A DNA stretch of 42,634 nt from a virus. A program made the translations under genes and the position numbers. The notes under the pieces were generated by a model. That model did not search any database. It saw nothing but the letters and a program-made list of their open reading frames with translations, and was not told the DNA's origin. This document shows positions 32,450 to 39,277 of the stretch, one piece after another. Location: the IMG/VR virus record IMGVR_UViG_3300035180_003043, positions 1-42,634 of that record. One strand, written 5' to 3'. Within the stretch, counting starts at the first letter, position 1, and each line of letters begins with the position of its first letter.

Positions 32450-32892
32450 TGACCCCAAAACAACTTAAATTAATCTTAGACCAGCACCTTTTATGGTTAC
32501 AAACTGACCCGAAGGGCATCCGTGCCAACCTTAGTGGAGCCGACCTTCGTGTAGCCAACCTTAGTGGAGCCGACCTTCGTGGAGCCAACCTTAGTGTAGC
32601 CGACCTTCGTGGAGCCAACCTTAGTGGAGCCCACCTTCGTGGAGCCCACCTTAGTGGAGCCAACCTTAGTGGAGCCAACCTTAGTGGAGCCCACCTTCGT
32701 GGAGCCCACCTTAGTGGAGCCCACCTTAGTGGAGCCATAGGCATCCAAGTTTTTTGTTTGATGCAAAACGCAAAAACCTACGATTTATCCAAACAATATA
32801 TTAAAATCGAATATTGTCAATATTATTCGGCTAAAAATCTGGTAAATATCAACAAAGTTTACAATGTTAGTGTAGTGGAGGAAGTAATATAA
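32449..32892 (+). CDS. Pentapeptide-repeat protein
   Basis: A 147-residue protein. A helical start ([17 protein letters not shown]) is followed by 14 uninterrupted pentapeptides of the form A(N/D/H)L(S/R)(G/V), which build a right-handed square beta helix. After the repeats comes a less regular 50-residue end ([20 protein letters not shown]). Phage and plasmid pentapeptide proteins can mimic DNA (gyrase protection) or act as scaffolds; the His in several AHL units is unusual. The ATG at 32449 overlaps the previous stop, and a GGAG stands upstream. A TTG 6 bases earlier is less likely. Confidence 0.8.
   Translation: MTPKQLKLILDQHLLWLQTDPKGIRANLSGADLRVANLSGADLRGANLSVADLRGANLSGAHLRGAHLSGANLSGANLSGAHLRGAHLSGAHLSGAIGIQVFCLMQNAKTYDLSKQYIKIEYCQYYSAKNLVNINKVYNVSVVEEVI
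32524..32733 (+). repeat. Tandem 15-bp repeats in the pentapeptide gene
   Basis: Fourteen units of 15 bases coding GCC-(A/G/C)AC-CTT-(AGT/CGT)-(GGA/GTA), nearly identical in DNA and not only in protein. Such identity at third positions implies recent growth by slippage or unequal crossing-over and makes copy number likely to vary. Confidence 0.85.
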
Positions 32893-33068
32893 TGGAAATT
32901 ATAGTAATCATTTTATTCATAGTAGTTATTGCTTTACTGAGAACCGATACCCCATCCTTTAAAAAGGTGCCGCATTGTAAATCGCATAAATGGGCTTACA
33001 CTGAAGATAACCAACTTAAGTGTGATGTTTGTCATTACACCGCTGGACAGGATTCTGGTCGTGAGTAA
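32892..33068 (+). CDS. Small membrane-anchored zinc-site protein
   Basis: A 58-residue protein with one N-terminal membrane segment (EIIVIILFIVVIALL, residues 2-16), then a short domain with HCKSHKW and CDVCHY pairs that could bind zinc. It overlaps the preceding stop by one base. The Cys/His part is probably cytoplasmic if the N-terminus is outside. It is not recognised as a family. Confidence 0.6.
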   Translation: MEIIVIILFIVVIALLRTDTPSFKKVPHCKSHKWAYTEDNQLKCDVCHYTAGQDSGRE

Positions 33069-33240
33069 GCTTGTAAGATTATATGGCGTATTTTCTGGGG
33101 AAACAAAATATATGATTCATTGCAATTATGCACAATACTCTTGGAGTGAATTTGTATTAGTATCGGATTCAAAATGCAGCTATACATCACCAGCTAGCAT
33201 AGCCCATCGTTTATGGAATATACAAGTTTATGAGGGATGA
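33061..33240 (+). CDS. Tiny hypothetical protein
   Basis: A 59-residue protein from a GTG at 33061 (SKLVRLYGVFSGETKYMIHC start), overlapping the previous gene by 8 bases; an upstream GTG at 33022 has a less suitable position. It is Tyr- and Ser-rich, with the pattern of small beta strands. The end overlaps the next tiny gene. Confidence 0.5.
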   Translation: MSKLVRLYGVFSGETKYMIHCNYAQYSWSEFVLVSDSKCSYTSPASIAHRLWNIQVYEG

Positions 33241-33331
33241 ATATTATATTCAAGTATGGCAAAGTGAACCGATGATTACTATCACTAAGAATAGCGTTGA
33301 GTGGCATCGATGGGTGATCAGGTTTTTATGA
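33230..33331 (+). CDS. Tiny hypothetical protein
   Basis: A 33-residue protein (MRDEYYIQVWQSEPMITITK start, HRWVIRFL end) that overlaps both neighbours, by 11 and 4 bases. It is strand-rich and aromatic. It is not recognised; its reality rests on the overlap chain. Confidence 0.4.
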   Translation: MRDEYYIQVWQSEPMITITKNSVEWHRWVIRFL

Positions 33332-33492
33332 AATCTTACTATTACATCCGAAAGCACACGTATGCAGACGCTGGCGACTTCCCTTATCACACGAATGCCA
33401 TAGCATACTACCAGATTTTTAAGACACCCCAAGGTTTTTTGGGATCACAATCTAAGATTTGGTACAGGATAAACATTTATGACGAGAATTAG
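33328..33492 (+). CDS. Tiny hypothetical protein, Tyr-rich
   Basis: A 54-residue protein (MKSYYYIRKHTYADAGDFPY start, SKIWYRINIYDEN end) overlapping the previous gene by 4 bases (ATGA). The 'IWYRI' ending echoes the strand seen in other tiny genes here. It is not recognised. Confidence 0.5.
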   Translation: MKSYYYIRKHTYADAGDFPYHTNAIAYYQIFKTPQGFLGSQSKIWYRINIYDEN

Positions 33493-33622
33493 GCCATCAT
33501 TTCGGATTTTTAAGTATGACAATGGTGTTTATCGAGTTGTTGATAAACCATGGCATGACTACATGCCACATTCGTGGGCTTTTTGTGCTGGAAAAAAATG
33601 GAAAATTTCATATGCATCTTAA
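33479..33622 (+). CDS. Tiny hypothetical protein, Trp-rich
   Basis: A 47-residue basic protein (TRIRPSFRIFKYDNGVYRVV, then WAFCAGKKWKISYAS). The ending KWKISY resembles DWRISY in the frame at 31193-31360, suggesting related tiny folds. It overlaps both neighbours. Confidence 0.5.
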   Translation: MTRIRPSFRIFKYDNGVYRVVDKPWHDYMPHSWAFCAGKKWKISYAS

Positions 33623-33746
33623 ATGGAGTGTTTTCCGATTATCACAAGATGACAGAACGGTATATTATCAAATCCATAAGTTTCGTAAAAATAAAAAAGG
33701 CGTATATGTTTATGCAGGCCACTTTTTCAGGATTGAATTTATATGA
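33612..33746 (+). CDS. Tiny hypothetical protein, basic and aromatic
   Basis: A 44-residue protein (MHLKWSVFRLSQDDRTVYYQ start, GHFFRIEFI end) that starts inside the previous gene and ends in an ATGA overlap with the nucleotidyltransferase-like gene. It probably consists of beta strands. It is not recognised. Confidence 0.45.
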   Translation: MHLKWSVFRLSQDDRTVYYQIHKFRKNKKGVYVYAGHFFRIEFI

Positions 33747-34438
33747 TATTTAAAATAATGGAAGCCAAAATCAGACCAACCCGTGAAATGCCCTCCCAAT
33801 GGCCAGATGTGTTACCAAATAATCCTGATGGAACTCCGCAGCGCATGCCGAAATATTACTGGGAAACAATAGATGAATCCACCATTCCTGTAGATTCCGA
33901 TTTATTTAGATTTTGGAAATTGATTACTGCTTTTTTAGACTCAGGCGCTTTTTTAGCTGGTGGATTCATGGTGGATTCATGGATGAGTAAGACACCGAAA
34001 GATATTGATTTGTACTTTAATTGCACTGAAGCCGTCAGAAAAACTCTTCGCCAAGCGTATGAATTTGGTTATCATGTGACGGAAGAGCATTTATCTGCAT
34101 TAGAAAATGGTGCTATGCAAATTATTTTAACTCATGATAATGGCTACATCCCGATTAATATCGTCAATGCTGAATACCGGAGCACCGTTCAGTCGTTCAT
34201 GGAGCGCTTTGATTTAACTGCTTGCATGATCGGAATGCAGAAAGTTAAGGGGCAGTATCAAATCATAGCTGCCAGCGATTGGCAAATAAATTTTGATATT
34301 AAAATAATGAAATACAATTTTATTCATAACTGGATGGCCACCAAAAAAAGAACTTTAAAATATTCAATAAAAGGTTTTAAACTTGAGGAAAGTAACGGAA
34401 TGGTAGTCTTAGGCGATGGAACCTCAAAATATTACTAA
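33743..34438 (+). CDS. Nucleotidyltransferase-like protein
   Basis: A 231-residue protein with the hallmark of the polymerase-beta/tRNA-nucleotidyltransferase fold: GAFLAGGFMVDSWM (Gly73, Gly74) followed 13 residues later by KDIDLYF, giving the metal-binding Asp87 and Asp89. A later RFDLTACMIGMQ can be the third strand. It should add a nucleotide or nucleotides to some acceptor (RNA, protein or small molecule), but no tRNA-binding region is seen, so the substrate is unknown. A second possible start is Met6. It is cotranslated with the tiny gene before it (ATGA overlap). Confidence 0.65.
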   Translation: MIFKIMEAKIRPTREMPSQWPDVLPNNPDGTPQRMPKYYWETIDESTIPVDSDLFRFWKLITAFLDSGAFLAGGFMVDSWMSKTPKDIDLYFNCTEAVRKTLRQAYEFGYHVTEEHLSALENGAMQIILTHDNGYIPINIVNAEYRSTVQSFMERFDLTACMIGMQKVKGQYQIIAASDWQINFDIKIMKYNFIHNWMATKKRTLKYSIKGFKLEESNGMVVLGDGTSKYY

Positions 34439-34441
34439 ATT

Positions 34442-34675
34442 ATGATCAATACCCAAGATAAACTATTAGAACTAATTGGAAATGTGTTTAAGGAATACAA
34501 GGACAAGCAGAAAAAGGCCCAGTATGCTTACCTACATGTTCACCCATCACTATTCGCACTGCTGCCAATTGAAGGAGATTATATTGCATTCCCGCAAGGA
34601 CTTGAAACCATTGTTGTTTCCGATCCGTCGGTTTTTATTCAAATAACGGTTGACAAACCACTTAGCATGAGGTAA
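34442..34675 (+). CDS. Hypothetical protein
   Basis: A 77-residue protein (TQDKLLELIGNVFKEYKDKQ start) with an amphipathic N-terminal helix and strands in the second half (ETIVVSDPSVFIQITVDKPL). It is not recognised. It lies 3 bases after the nucleotidyltransferase-like gene and 9 before the VWA gene. Confidence 0.65.
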   Translation: MINTQDKLLELIGNVFKEYKDKQKKAQYAYLHVHPSLFALLPIEGDYIAFPQGLETIVVSDPSVFIQITVDKPLSMR

Positions 34676-34684
34676 TATTATTAT

Positions 34685-35845
34685 ATGAGTTTAAGCGTAT
34701 TAGAAGATAGCATTATTTACTTACTCCACACTGAACCTTTCTATGCCCATCTCTTAATGAGAATGCGTCGCATGAAAACGACTAAGATCGAAACCGCAGG
34801 TGTTCGTATTACCGACGGAATCGACCTTCTTTATAATGAAAACTATCTGATTAAGCAAAAAACTGCCCACGGCATTAAAGCCCCTGCTGGGATTCTTAAG
34901 CATGAGTGCGAGCATGTGTTATTCCTACACTTGGGCGGACGTCAAGAAGGTTTCGAACACAAGAAATTCAATATCGCTGCTGATTGCTCTATTAACCAAT
35001 TTAATTCCCTGATTGACGGTATGAAAGAGGATATTGTTACCCTTGATAACTTTAAGAAGCTCGTGGAAAATCCAAATGTGGAAGCTCAACAAACTCTTGA
35101 ATATTACTATGGCCTTCTTCAGAAAAAATCTGACGAGAAAAAAGGTGACCCAGAATTTCAGAAAATGCTTGACCAGATGTCTGAGTCTTTAGACGACCAC
35201 GGCACATGGGATGAATCAGTTTGTGGTGAAGCCCAAAAACGTATTGCTCAATATGCGGTTAATCAGGCTGCTACGTCAACTGGCAGAGGCAACCTTCCCG
35301 CTAATATTGCCAAACAAATTGAAACAATGAACAAAGAAACCCTTAACTGGAAATCCATCTTAAGGCGCTTCTGGAGTCGTGGAGTAACTGTAGAAATTAA
35401 ATCCACTAGAATGCGCGTAAATCGTCGTTGGGGTATCGCTCAACCGGGTAAACGCACAAATCCATTGGTTCACGTTGCAATGGTTATCGATACTTCTGGC
35501 TCTATGGGAGATGACGACATTGATGCAATTTTTTGTGAAGCGAAACGTATTCACGACACTGGTGCTACTGTAACGATTATTGAATGTGATACAGAAGTGC
35601 ATAAAACATGGACTTATCAAGGTAAAAATAATGTAGAAGTGCATGGCCGTGGCGGTACCAGTTTCCAGCCCGGTTTGGATGCTGCAGCAAAAGCTGATGC
35701 AGATGTTTGTATTTATTTTACGGATGGGGACGGCGAACAAGATTTTAAACTCCCTAAAATGCCAGTACTTTGGGTATTGACCCGCGAAGGCCACTCTGGA
35801 ACAGTTCCAGAAAAAGGACTTAAAGTATGGATGAAAACGAAGTAA
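34685..35845 (+). CDS. DUF2201-type metallopeptidase-like and VWA-domain protein
   Basis: A 386-residue protein with two parts. The N-terminal half has a zinc-peptidase motif HECEH (His73, Glu74, His77) and a later IAADCSINQ helix, as in the DUF2201 N-terminal family. The C-terminal half is a von Willebrand A domain: VAMVIDTSGSMG (the DxSxS metal site, about residues 268-272), HGRGGTSFQPGL (the conserved Thr) and YFTDGDGE (the second Asp). These proteins usually work with a MoxR-type AAA+ ATPase, which is encoded at 36301-37380. Such pairs act in metal insertion, complex assembly or stress. The partner or substrate in a phage is unknown. Confidence 0.8.
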   Translation: MSLSVLEDSIIYLLHTEPFYAHLLMRMRRMKTTKIETAGVRITDGIDLLYNENYLIKQKTAHGIKAPAGILKHECEHVLFLHLGGRQEGFEHKKFNIAADCSINQFNSLIDGMKEDIVTLDNFKKLVENPNVEAQQTLEYYYGLLQKKSDEKKGDPEFQKMLDQMSESLDDHGTWDESVCGEAQKRIAQYAVNQAATSTGRGNLPANIAKQIETMNKETLNWKSILRRFWSRGVTVEIKSTRMRVNRRWGIAQPGKRTNPLVHVAMVIDTSGSMGDDDIDAIFCEAKRIHDTGATVTIIECDTEVHKTWTYQGKNNVEVHGRGGTSFQPGLDAAAKADADVCIYFTDGDGEQDFKLPKMPVLWVLTREGHSGTVPEKGLKVWMKTK

Positions 35846-36228
35846 GAAAAAGACTTCATCGTTTTAGCGGATTAATGGCTAGCACTGTGCATGCTATCTA
35901 CATGAACGAGATTATACATTCTAGCAAACCAAAACCTGAATTATACAATGATCTAGTGCTTGTTGATTATCCAGCCATACAAATTGGAATTATTCATATT
36001 TTGCCAGTACCAGAAGAAATATTAGCTTTTCTTGTAGATTATCCAAGCACGTCTGAAGCTGTAAGGCTCGAAATTGCTTCGAAAACCACTAGTCATGACC
36101 TTATTCTGAAACTACACCAGTCTGCGAGTCATGTGGTCTCACGCGCCGCTCTTTACAACAAGAACGCTCCTGCTAATATCCAAATGCTCAGAATTAAAGA
36201 CGAATTAGTAATGAAAATTAATAAATAA
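35827..36228 (+). CDS. Hypothetical helical protein between VWA and MoxR genes
   Basis: A 133-residue, probably all-helical protein. Residues 60-115 look like short HEAT-like repeats (FLVDYPSTSEAVRLEIASKT, then SHVVSRAALYNKNAPANIQM), recalling the repeats of the giant protein at 20675-26803. It overlaps the VWA gene by 19 bases, so it may be a substrate adaptor of the VWA/MoxR pair. Confidence 0.6.
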   Translation: MDENEVRKRLHRFSGLMASTVHAIYMNEIIHSSKPKPELYNDLVLVDYPAIQIGIIHILPVPEEILAFLVDYPSTSEAVRLEIASKTTSHDLILKLHQSASHVVSRAALYNKNAPANIQMLRIKDELVMKINK

Positions 36229-36235
36229 AAAAGGG

Positions 36236-36264
36236 TTGACTAAAACAATAAACCCTGATAGTAT
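36236..36264 (+). promoter_or_regulatory. Sigma-70-like promoter with inverted repeat (MoxR gene)
   Basis: TTGACT, a 17-base spacer and TAGTAT, with TGA before the -10 (extended). An inverted repeat AGGGTT / AACCCT (36232-36237 and 36251-36256) spans the -35 box and spacer, as an operator would. Read on the other strand the same repeat is followed by T-runs, so it could also stop transcription entering from the right. Confidence 0.75.
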
Positions 36265-36300
36265 TAAAGTAACAACAACCCCGAAAGGAAAACTTGACCG

Positions 36301-37380
36301 ATGAAGATTAGTGAAATTAAAAGAGGATTACCCCACCTGATTGCCGCAAAAGTTCCAGCATTACTTATTGGACACCACGGCTTAGGTAAAAGTTCTGTAA
36401 TGAGACAAATTGCAGATGAATCTGGAATGACATTTTTTGATGTACGCCTTGGAACTATGTGCGATCCGGGCGATTTACTTGGACTTATGATCGAGCGCCA
36501 AGATGCTGAAGGCAACAAATCTTTTGAACACGTGCTACCAGCTTGGTGGCCTAAAGCCGGTGAACGCAAAATGATCTTTATCGACGAGATCAATCGTGCT
36601 CGCCCAGATATGCTCCAAATGGTATTCCAATTAATCCTTGATCGTCGTATCCATACCCATGTATTGCCAGAAGGCTGTACTGTGCATGCTGCGATGAATC
36701 CAGACAGCAATGATTACAAAACTACCAATATTGACGATGCCGCTTTATTGAGTCGTTTTTGCCAAATTAAGTTTACTCCATCCCAAGAAGAATTTCTTGA
36801 ATATGCTCGCAGTAAACCAAAATTTGATTCTACTTTCCTTGGCCTCGTAGCAGAAAATATGCAAATGGTTGACTGCACTGGCCTTGAATCATTCGAAGTA
36901 AAAGCGAAACCAGATCGTCGTGCTATCGTAAGAGCTGAAGAAGTGCTTTCTTCGGGATTACCAGAAGATCTTTGGATTGAGATGCTTGGCGGAATGCTTG
37001 GTTACGAAATGGCTGTAAAATACGTTGAATACGTAAAGTCAAACGAAATCAAACCACTTACTTTTGAACAAGTAGTTGGTGCATACAATAAACACAGCCA
37101 TGTTGTTGCTGCTATGATGAAAAAAGAACGTCATGATGTAGTGACTGTAACCGTGGACAATGTATTGTCGGAGCTTTTCAAGCGTAAAGATTTGACTAAG
37201 AAAGAATCATTGAATATTAGATCATTCTTGCTTGATATCCCTAAAGATATTACTCAAGGTTTCATCAACAGATTCCTTTCTGATTCTCCAAGTCATGCGA
37301 ATAATCCAGTAAGCATTAACATCAATAAATATGTTCTTGATGACGCTTTCGTGGAAACGTTCTCAGCGAAAGTGAAATAA
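36301..37380 (+). CDS. MoxR-type AAA+ ATPase
   Basis: A 359-residue AAA+ ATPase. Walker A is GHHGLGKSS (residues 24-32), Walker B is IFIDEINRA (about 92-100), and sensor 1 is in HAAMNPDSN. The second-region Arg is in ALLSRFCQI, and a C-terminal helical lid follows. The order and the DEINRA box fit the MoxR/RavA group, which remodels proteins together with VWA partners. GAAAGGAAAA lies a few bases before the ATG, and the gene has its own promoter 37 bases upstream. The VWA protein (34685-35845) is its likely partner. Confidence 0.85.
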   Translation: MKISEIKRGLPHLIAAKVPALLIGHHGLGKSSVMRQIADESGMTFFDVRLGTMCDPGDLLGLMIERQDAEGNKSFEHVLPAWWPKAGERKMIFIDEINRARPDMLQMVFQLILDRRIHTHVLPEGCTVHAAMNPDSNDYKTTNIDDAALLSRFCQIKFTPSQEEFLEYARSKPKFDSTFLGLVAENMQMVDCTGLESFEVKAKPDRRAIVRAEEVLSSGLPEDLWIEMLGGMLGYEMAVKYVEYVKSNEIKPLTFEQVVGAYNKHSHVVAAMMKKERHDVVTVTVDNVLSELFKRKDLTKKESLNIRSFLLDIPKDITQGFINRFLSDSPSHANNPVSININKYVLDDAFVETFSAKVK

Positions 37381-37381
37381 T

Positions 37382-37585
37382 ATGGATTTTGCACTTTGGA
37401 TTTTAGTAATGCTACTCTTATTTAAGGCGTCATCTTTAGATGATGAACTGGAGCTTTCTCGCCAAGAATCCAAGGCATCTTTAGAACAGCATACTAAAGA
37501 GATCGCGGTTTTAAATGAAAAATGTGCCAACTTGACTGAGGATCTTGATGCAGTGAAGCTAAGGCTCAGAGTAAAAGGTAAATAA
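37382..37585 (+). CDS. Small membrane protein with coiled coil
   Basis: A 67-residue protein: an N-terminal membrane segment (FALWILVMLLLFKA, residues 3-16), then a coiled coil (SRQESKASLEQHTKEIAVLN to the end). It starts one base after the MoxR gene stop, so it is coupled to it. The layout could suit an inner-membrane spanin-like or ATPase-anchoring protein; nothing else supports either. Confidence 0.6.
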   Translation: MDFALWILVMLLLFKASSLDDELELSRQESKASLEQHTKEIAVLNEKCANLTEDLDAVKLRLRVKGK

Positions 37586-37592
37586 TATAAAG

Positions 37593-37626
37593 GGGTAGCG
37601 CTTGATGGGTGCTACCCTGCTATAAT
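37593..37626 (+). promoter_or_regulatory. Hairpin and extended -10 promoter-like site
   Basis: GGGTAGC (37593-37599) pairs with GCTACCC (37611-37617), and TGC-TATAAT follows at 37618-37626. No good -35 box is present (TTGATG is only 13 bases away). The hairpin lacks a T-run, so it is not a standard terminator; it may be an operator of the promoter. It lies 33 bases before the next gene. Confidence 0.5.
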
Positions 37627-37658
37627 CACAACAAAGATAGTAAAGCATCGAGGGATCT

Positions 37659-37835
37659 GTGAAAAAAATAAAGGAAGGCGATGTGGTTACGATCACACAA
37701 GCCATTAAAAGTATGCTTGGCACGGAAGTTCAGCCTATCGGAACGGTCGTAGGAGTATTTGGAGATCAGCTCACCGTACTGCTCGGCAATAATGATATTT
37801 GGATTGGAAGCGCTAAGTTTGTATTTAAACAGTAG
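37659..37835 (+). CDS. Small SH3-like protein
   Basis: A 58-residue protein from GTG (KKIKEGDVVTITQAIKSMLG start), with GAGGGA before it. The alternating strands (PIGTVVGVFGDQLTVLLG, then WIGSAKFVFKQ) look like an SH3/KOW-like beta barrel. The role is unknown. Confidence 0.6.
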   Translation: MKKIKEGDVVTITQAIKSMLGTEVQPIGTVVGVFGDQLTVLLGNNDIWIGSAKFVFKQ

Positions 37836-37848
37836 ATAAGGAAAAGGT

Positions 37849-38166
37849 ATGAAAAGAAAAAAACGGATTGAATTAAGTAGACTTTTAGATAGAAAATTGG
37901 ATATTTTGGGTGTAGCTAACGAGCCAAAATTAAGACAGATCGGTAATAAACCGATTTTAACTATCAAAGATGAAAAAATTGTAGAAGGCACCGCACCGGT
38001 GTACCAGTTGCATAACCTTCGTAGACAAATGATTTCAAAGATCCTTGAGGGTGGTGAGGGTGCTGCAAGGGCATTTCTCGCGATGGATAATCAAGCCCTT
38101 AAAGGTGCATTAGTGCCTCAAACTGACGAGTCCCCAACTCCGTCAGCCGAAGAAGCTAATGATTAA
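37849..38166 (+). CDS. Small basic protein, unknown function
   Basis: A 105-residue protein, basic at the start (MKRKKRIELSRLLDRKLDIL) and acidic at the end (DESPTPSAEEAND), with a helical middle (NLRRQMISKILEGGEGAARA). AAGGTATG gives the ribosome site. It overlaps the next small membrane gene by 8 bases. It is not recognised. Confidence 0.65.
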   Translation: MKRKKRIELSRLLDRKLDILGVANEPKLRQIGNKPILTIKDEKIVEGTAPVYQLHNLRRQMISKILEGGEGAARAFLAMDNQALKGALVPQTDESPTPSAEEAND

Positions 38167-38308
38167 TGCCCTGCTCACGGTAGCAGCATTAGGAGCTACG
38201 GTCTTATTCGTGTATCAAGCGGTTGTTGTAAATCAATGTAATTATTCGCTTTTGTTTGTTATCCTAGCGAATTTACTGATAATGCGCTTAAGATCGTGGC
38301 TCCCCTAA
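38159..38308 (+). CDS. Small protein with two membrane segments
   Basis: A 49-residue protein with two hydrophobic segments (LLTVAALGATVLFVYQAVVV and LLFVILANLLIM) separated by a short NQCNYS loop and ended by a basic tail (RLRSWLP). The topology would fit a small holin-like protein or other membrane peptide, but there is no lysin next to it. It starts inside the end of the previous gene. Confidence 0.5.
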   Translation: MINALLTVAALGATVLFVYQAVVVNQCNYSLLFVILANLLIMRLRSWLP

Positions 38309-38327
38309 TATTTGTCATGAGGGTAAA

Positions 38328-38627
38328 ATGGATAAAACAAGGTATGAATTTACCGTTACCGTTTCCGCAGAAGTACTTAGCGGCTTCCCTATGCCTATTT
38401 ACGATGAATCAGGCAAAATCATCGGGGCATTTACCCAGCACTATACAAACTCATTACGCTGCTTTGTAGCAGCAACCGGATGGGGTGATTCAATTCATCT
38501 CGAAGATCAATTCTGGTTTACCCCTACATTAAATGAATCCAATATCGTTGTCTCTGGCCATATTTCCGCCATTGAGCATTCTAATCAATCCATCAAAGTA
38601 AAAGGTGCAGGGAGAAACTATGAGTAG
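38328..38627 (+). CDS. Hypothetical beta-rich protein
   Basis: A 99-residue protein, beta-strand rich (TRYEFTVTVSAEVLSGFPMP, then NIVVSGHISAIEHSNQSIKV). GAGGGT precedes the ATG. Its end overlaps the ClpP-like gene by 8 bases. It is not recognised; it may be a small virion or partner protein. Confidence 0.65.
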   Translation: MDKTRYEFTVTVSAEVLSGFPMPIYDESGKIIGAFTQHYTNSLRCFVAATGWGDSIHLEDQFWFTPTLNESNIVVSGHISAIEHSNQSIKVKGAGRNYE

Positions 38628-39252
38628 ACCAAGACAAATGCGGAAACCACCAAATGACTCTGATCAAATCTGGGTAACTCATTTTGATGATGAAGGTTTA
38701 GAAGATTTTTACGAAAAATTCATGGAATTAGAAAATGACCCATCTATTTCAATTATCTCAATAATTGTAAGCAGTTATGGTGGTGATGTGGCCATAATGA
38801 ACTCCATGAGAGATTTGATTAAGTCATCCCATAAGCCTGTATCCACCTTGGCACTGGGTAAAGCGATGTCAGCTGGCATTTGCCTGTTAGCGTCTGGCAC
38901 AAAGGGATATCGTTTTGCGGCACCTAATTCATCCTTAATGTTTCATGAAGTTAGTACGATGCATCACGGGAAGGCCACTGATCTGGAAACATCATCACTT
39001 AATACGACCCAGATTAATAAATTATTGATTAGAAATTTCGCGCATGATACCGATAATACAGTCAAAGAGATTGAGAATGAAATGCATGCGCGGGGTAATA
39101 GTGATTGGTTTCTGACACCACAAGAAGCTCTTAATTGGGGTATCATCGATCAAATTGCAATTCCACGTGTTGTGACGCAGCATTCTCCATCTACCTTAGC
39201 TATCGTTAAAACTGTCCCAAAGCCACTATCCAAGAAAAAGAGAAAAGCCTAA
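38620..39252 (+). CDS. ClpP-like serine protease
   Basis: A 210-residue protein of the ClpP/crotonase fold. The triad is visible: Ser84 in GKAMSAGICLL, His109 in LMFHEVS and Asp162 in NSDWFLTPQEALNWGIID; the oxyanion loop is SSYGGDVAIM (residues 51-60). The ATG at 38620 follows GGGAGAAACT; a longer form from 38605 is unlikely. Phage ClpP-like proteins are often head maturation proteases, but this window already has a prohead protease-like domain at 18092. This one may therefore serve another step or act as a host-interacting protease. Confidence 0.85.
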   Translation: MSRPRQMRKPPNDSDQIWVTHFDDEGLEDFYEKFMELENDPSISIISIIVSSYGGDVAIMNSMRDLIKSSHKPVSTLALGKAMSAGICLLASGTKGYRFAAPNSSLMFHEVSTMHHGKATDLETSSLNTTQINKLLIRNFAHDTDNTVKEIENEMHARGNSDWFLTPQEALNWGIIDQIAIPRVVTQHSPSTLAIVKTVPKPLSKKKRKA

Positions 39253-39277
39253 TATTTTCTAAGGATTGGAAGTACGA

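Noticed and set aside
32524-32733. CRISPR array
   Set aside because: Units are contiguous 15-bp codon repeats without spacers, inside a coding frame.
32265-32766. Long minus-strand frames with Arg-Trp-Ala-Pro and Ser-Thr-Lys-Val-Gly repeats
   Set aside because: They are mirror readings of the 15-bp pentapeptide repeats; low-complexity products and no start signals.
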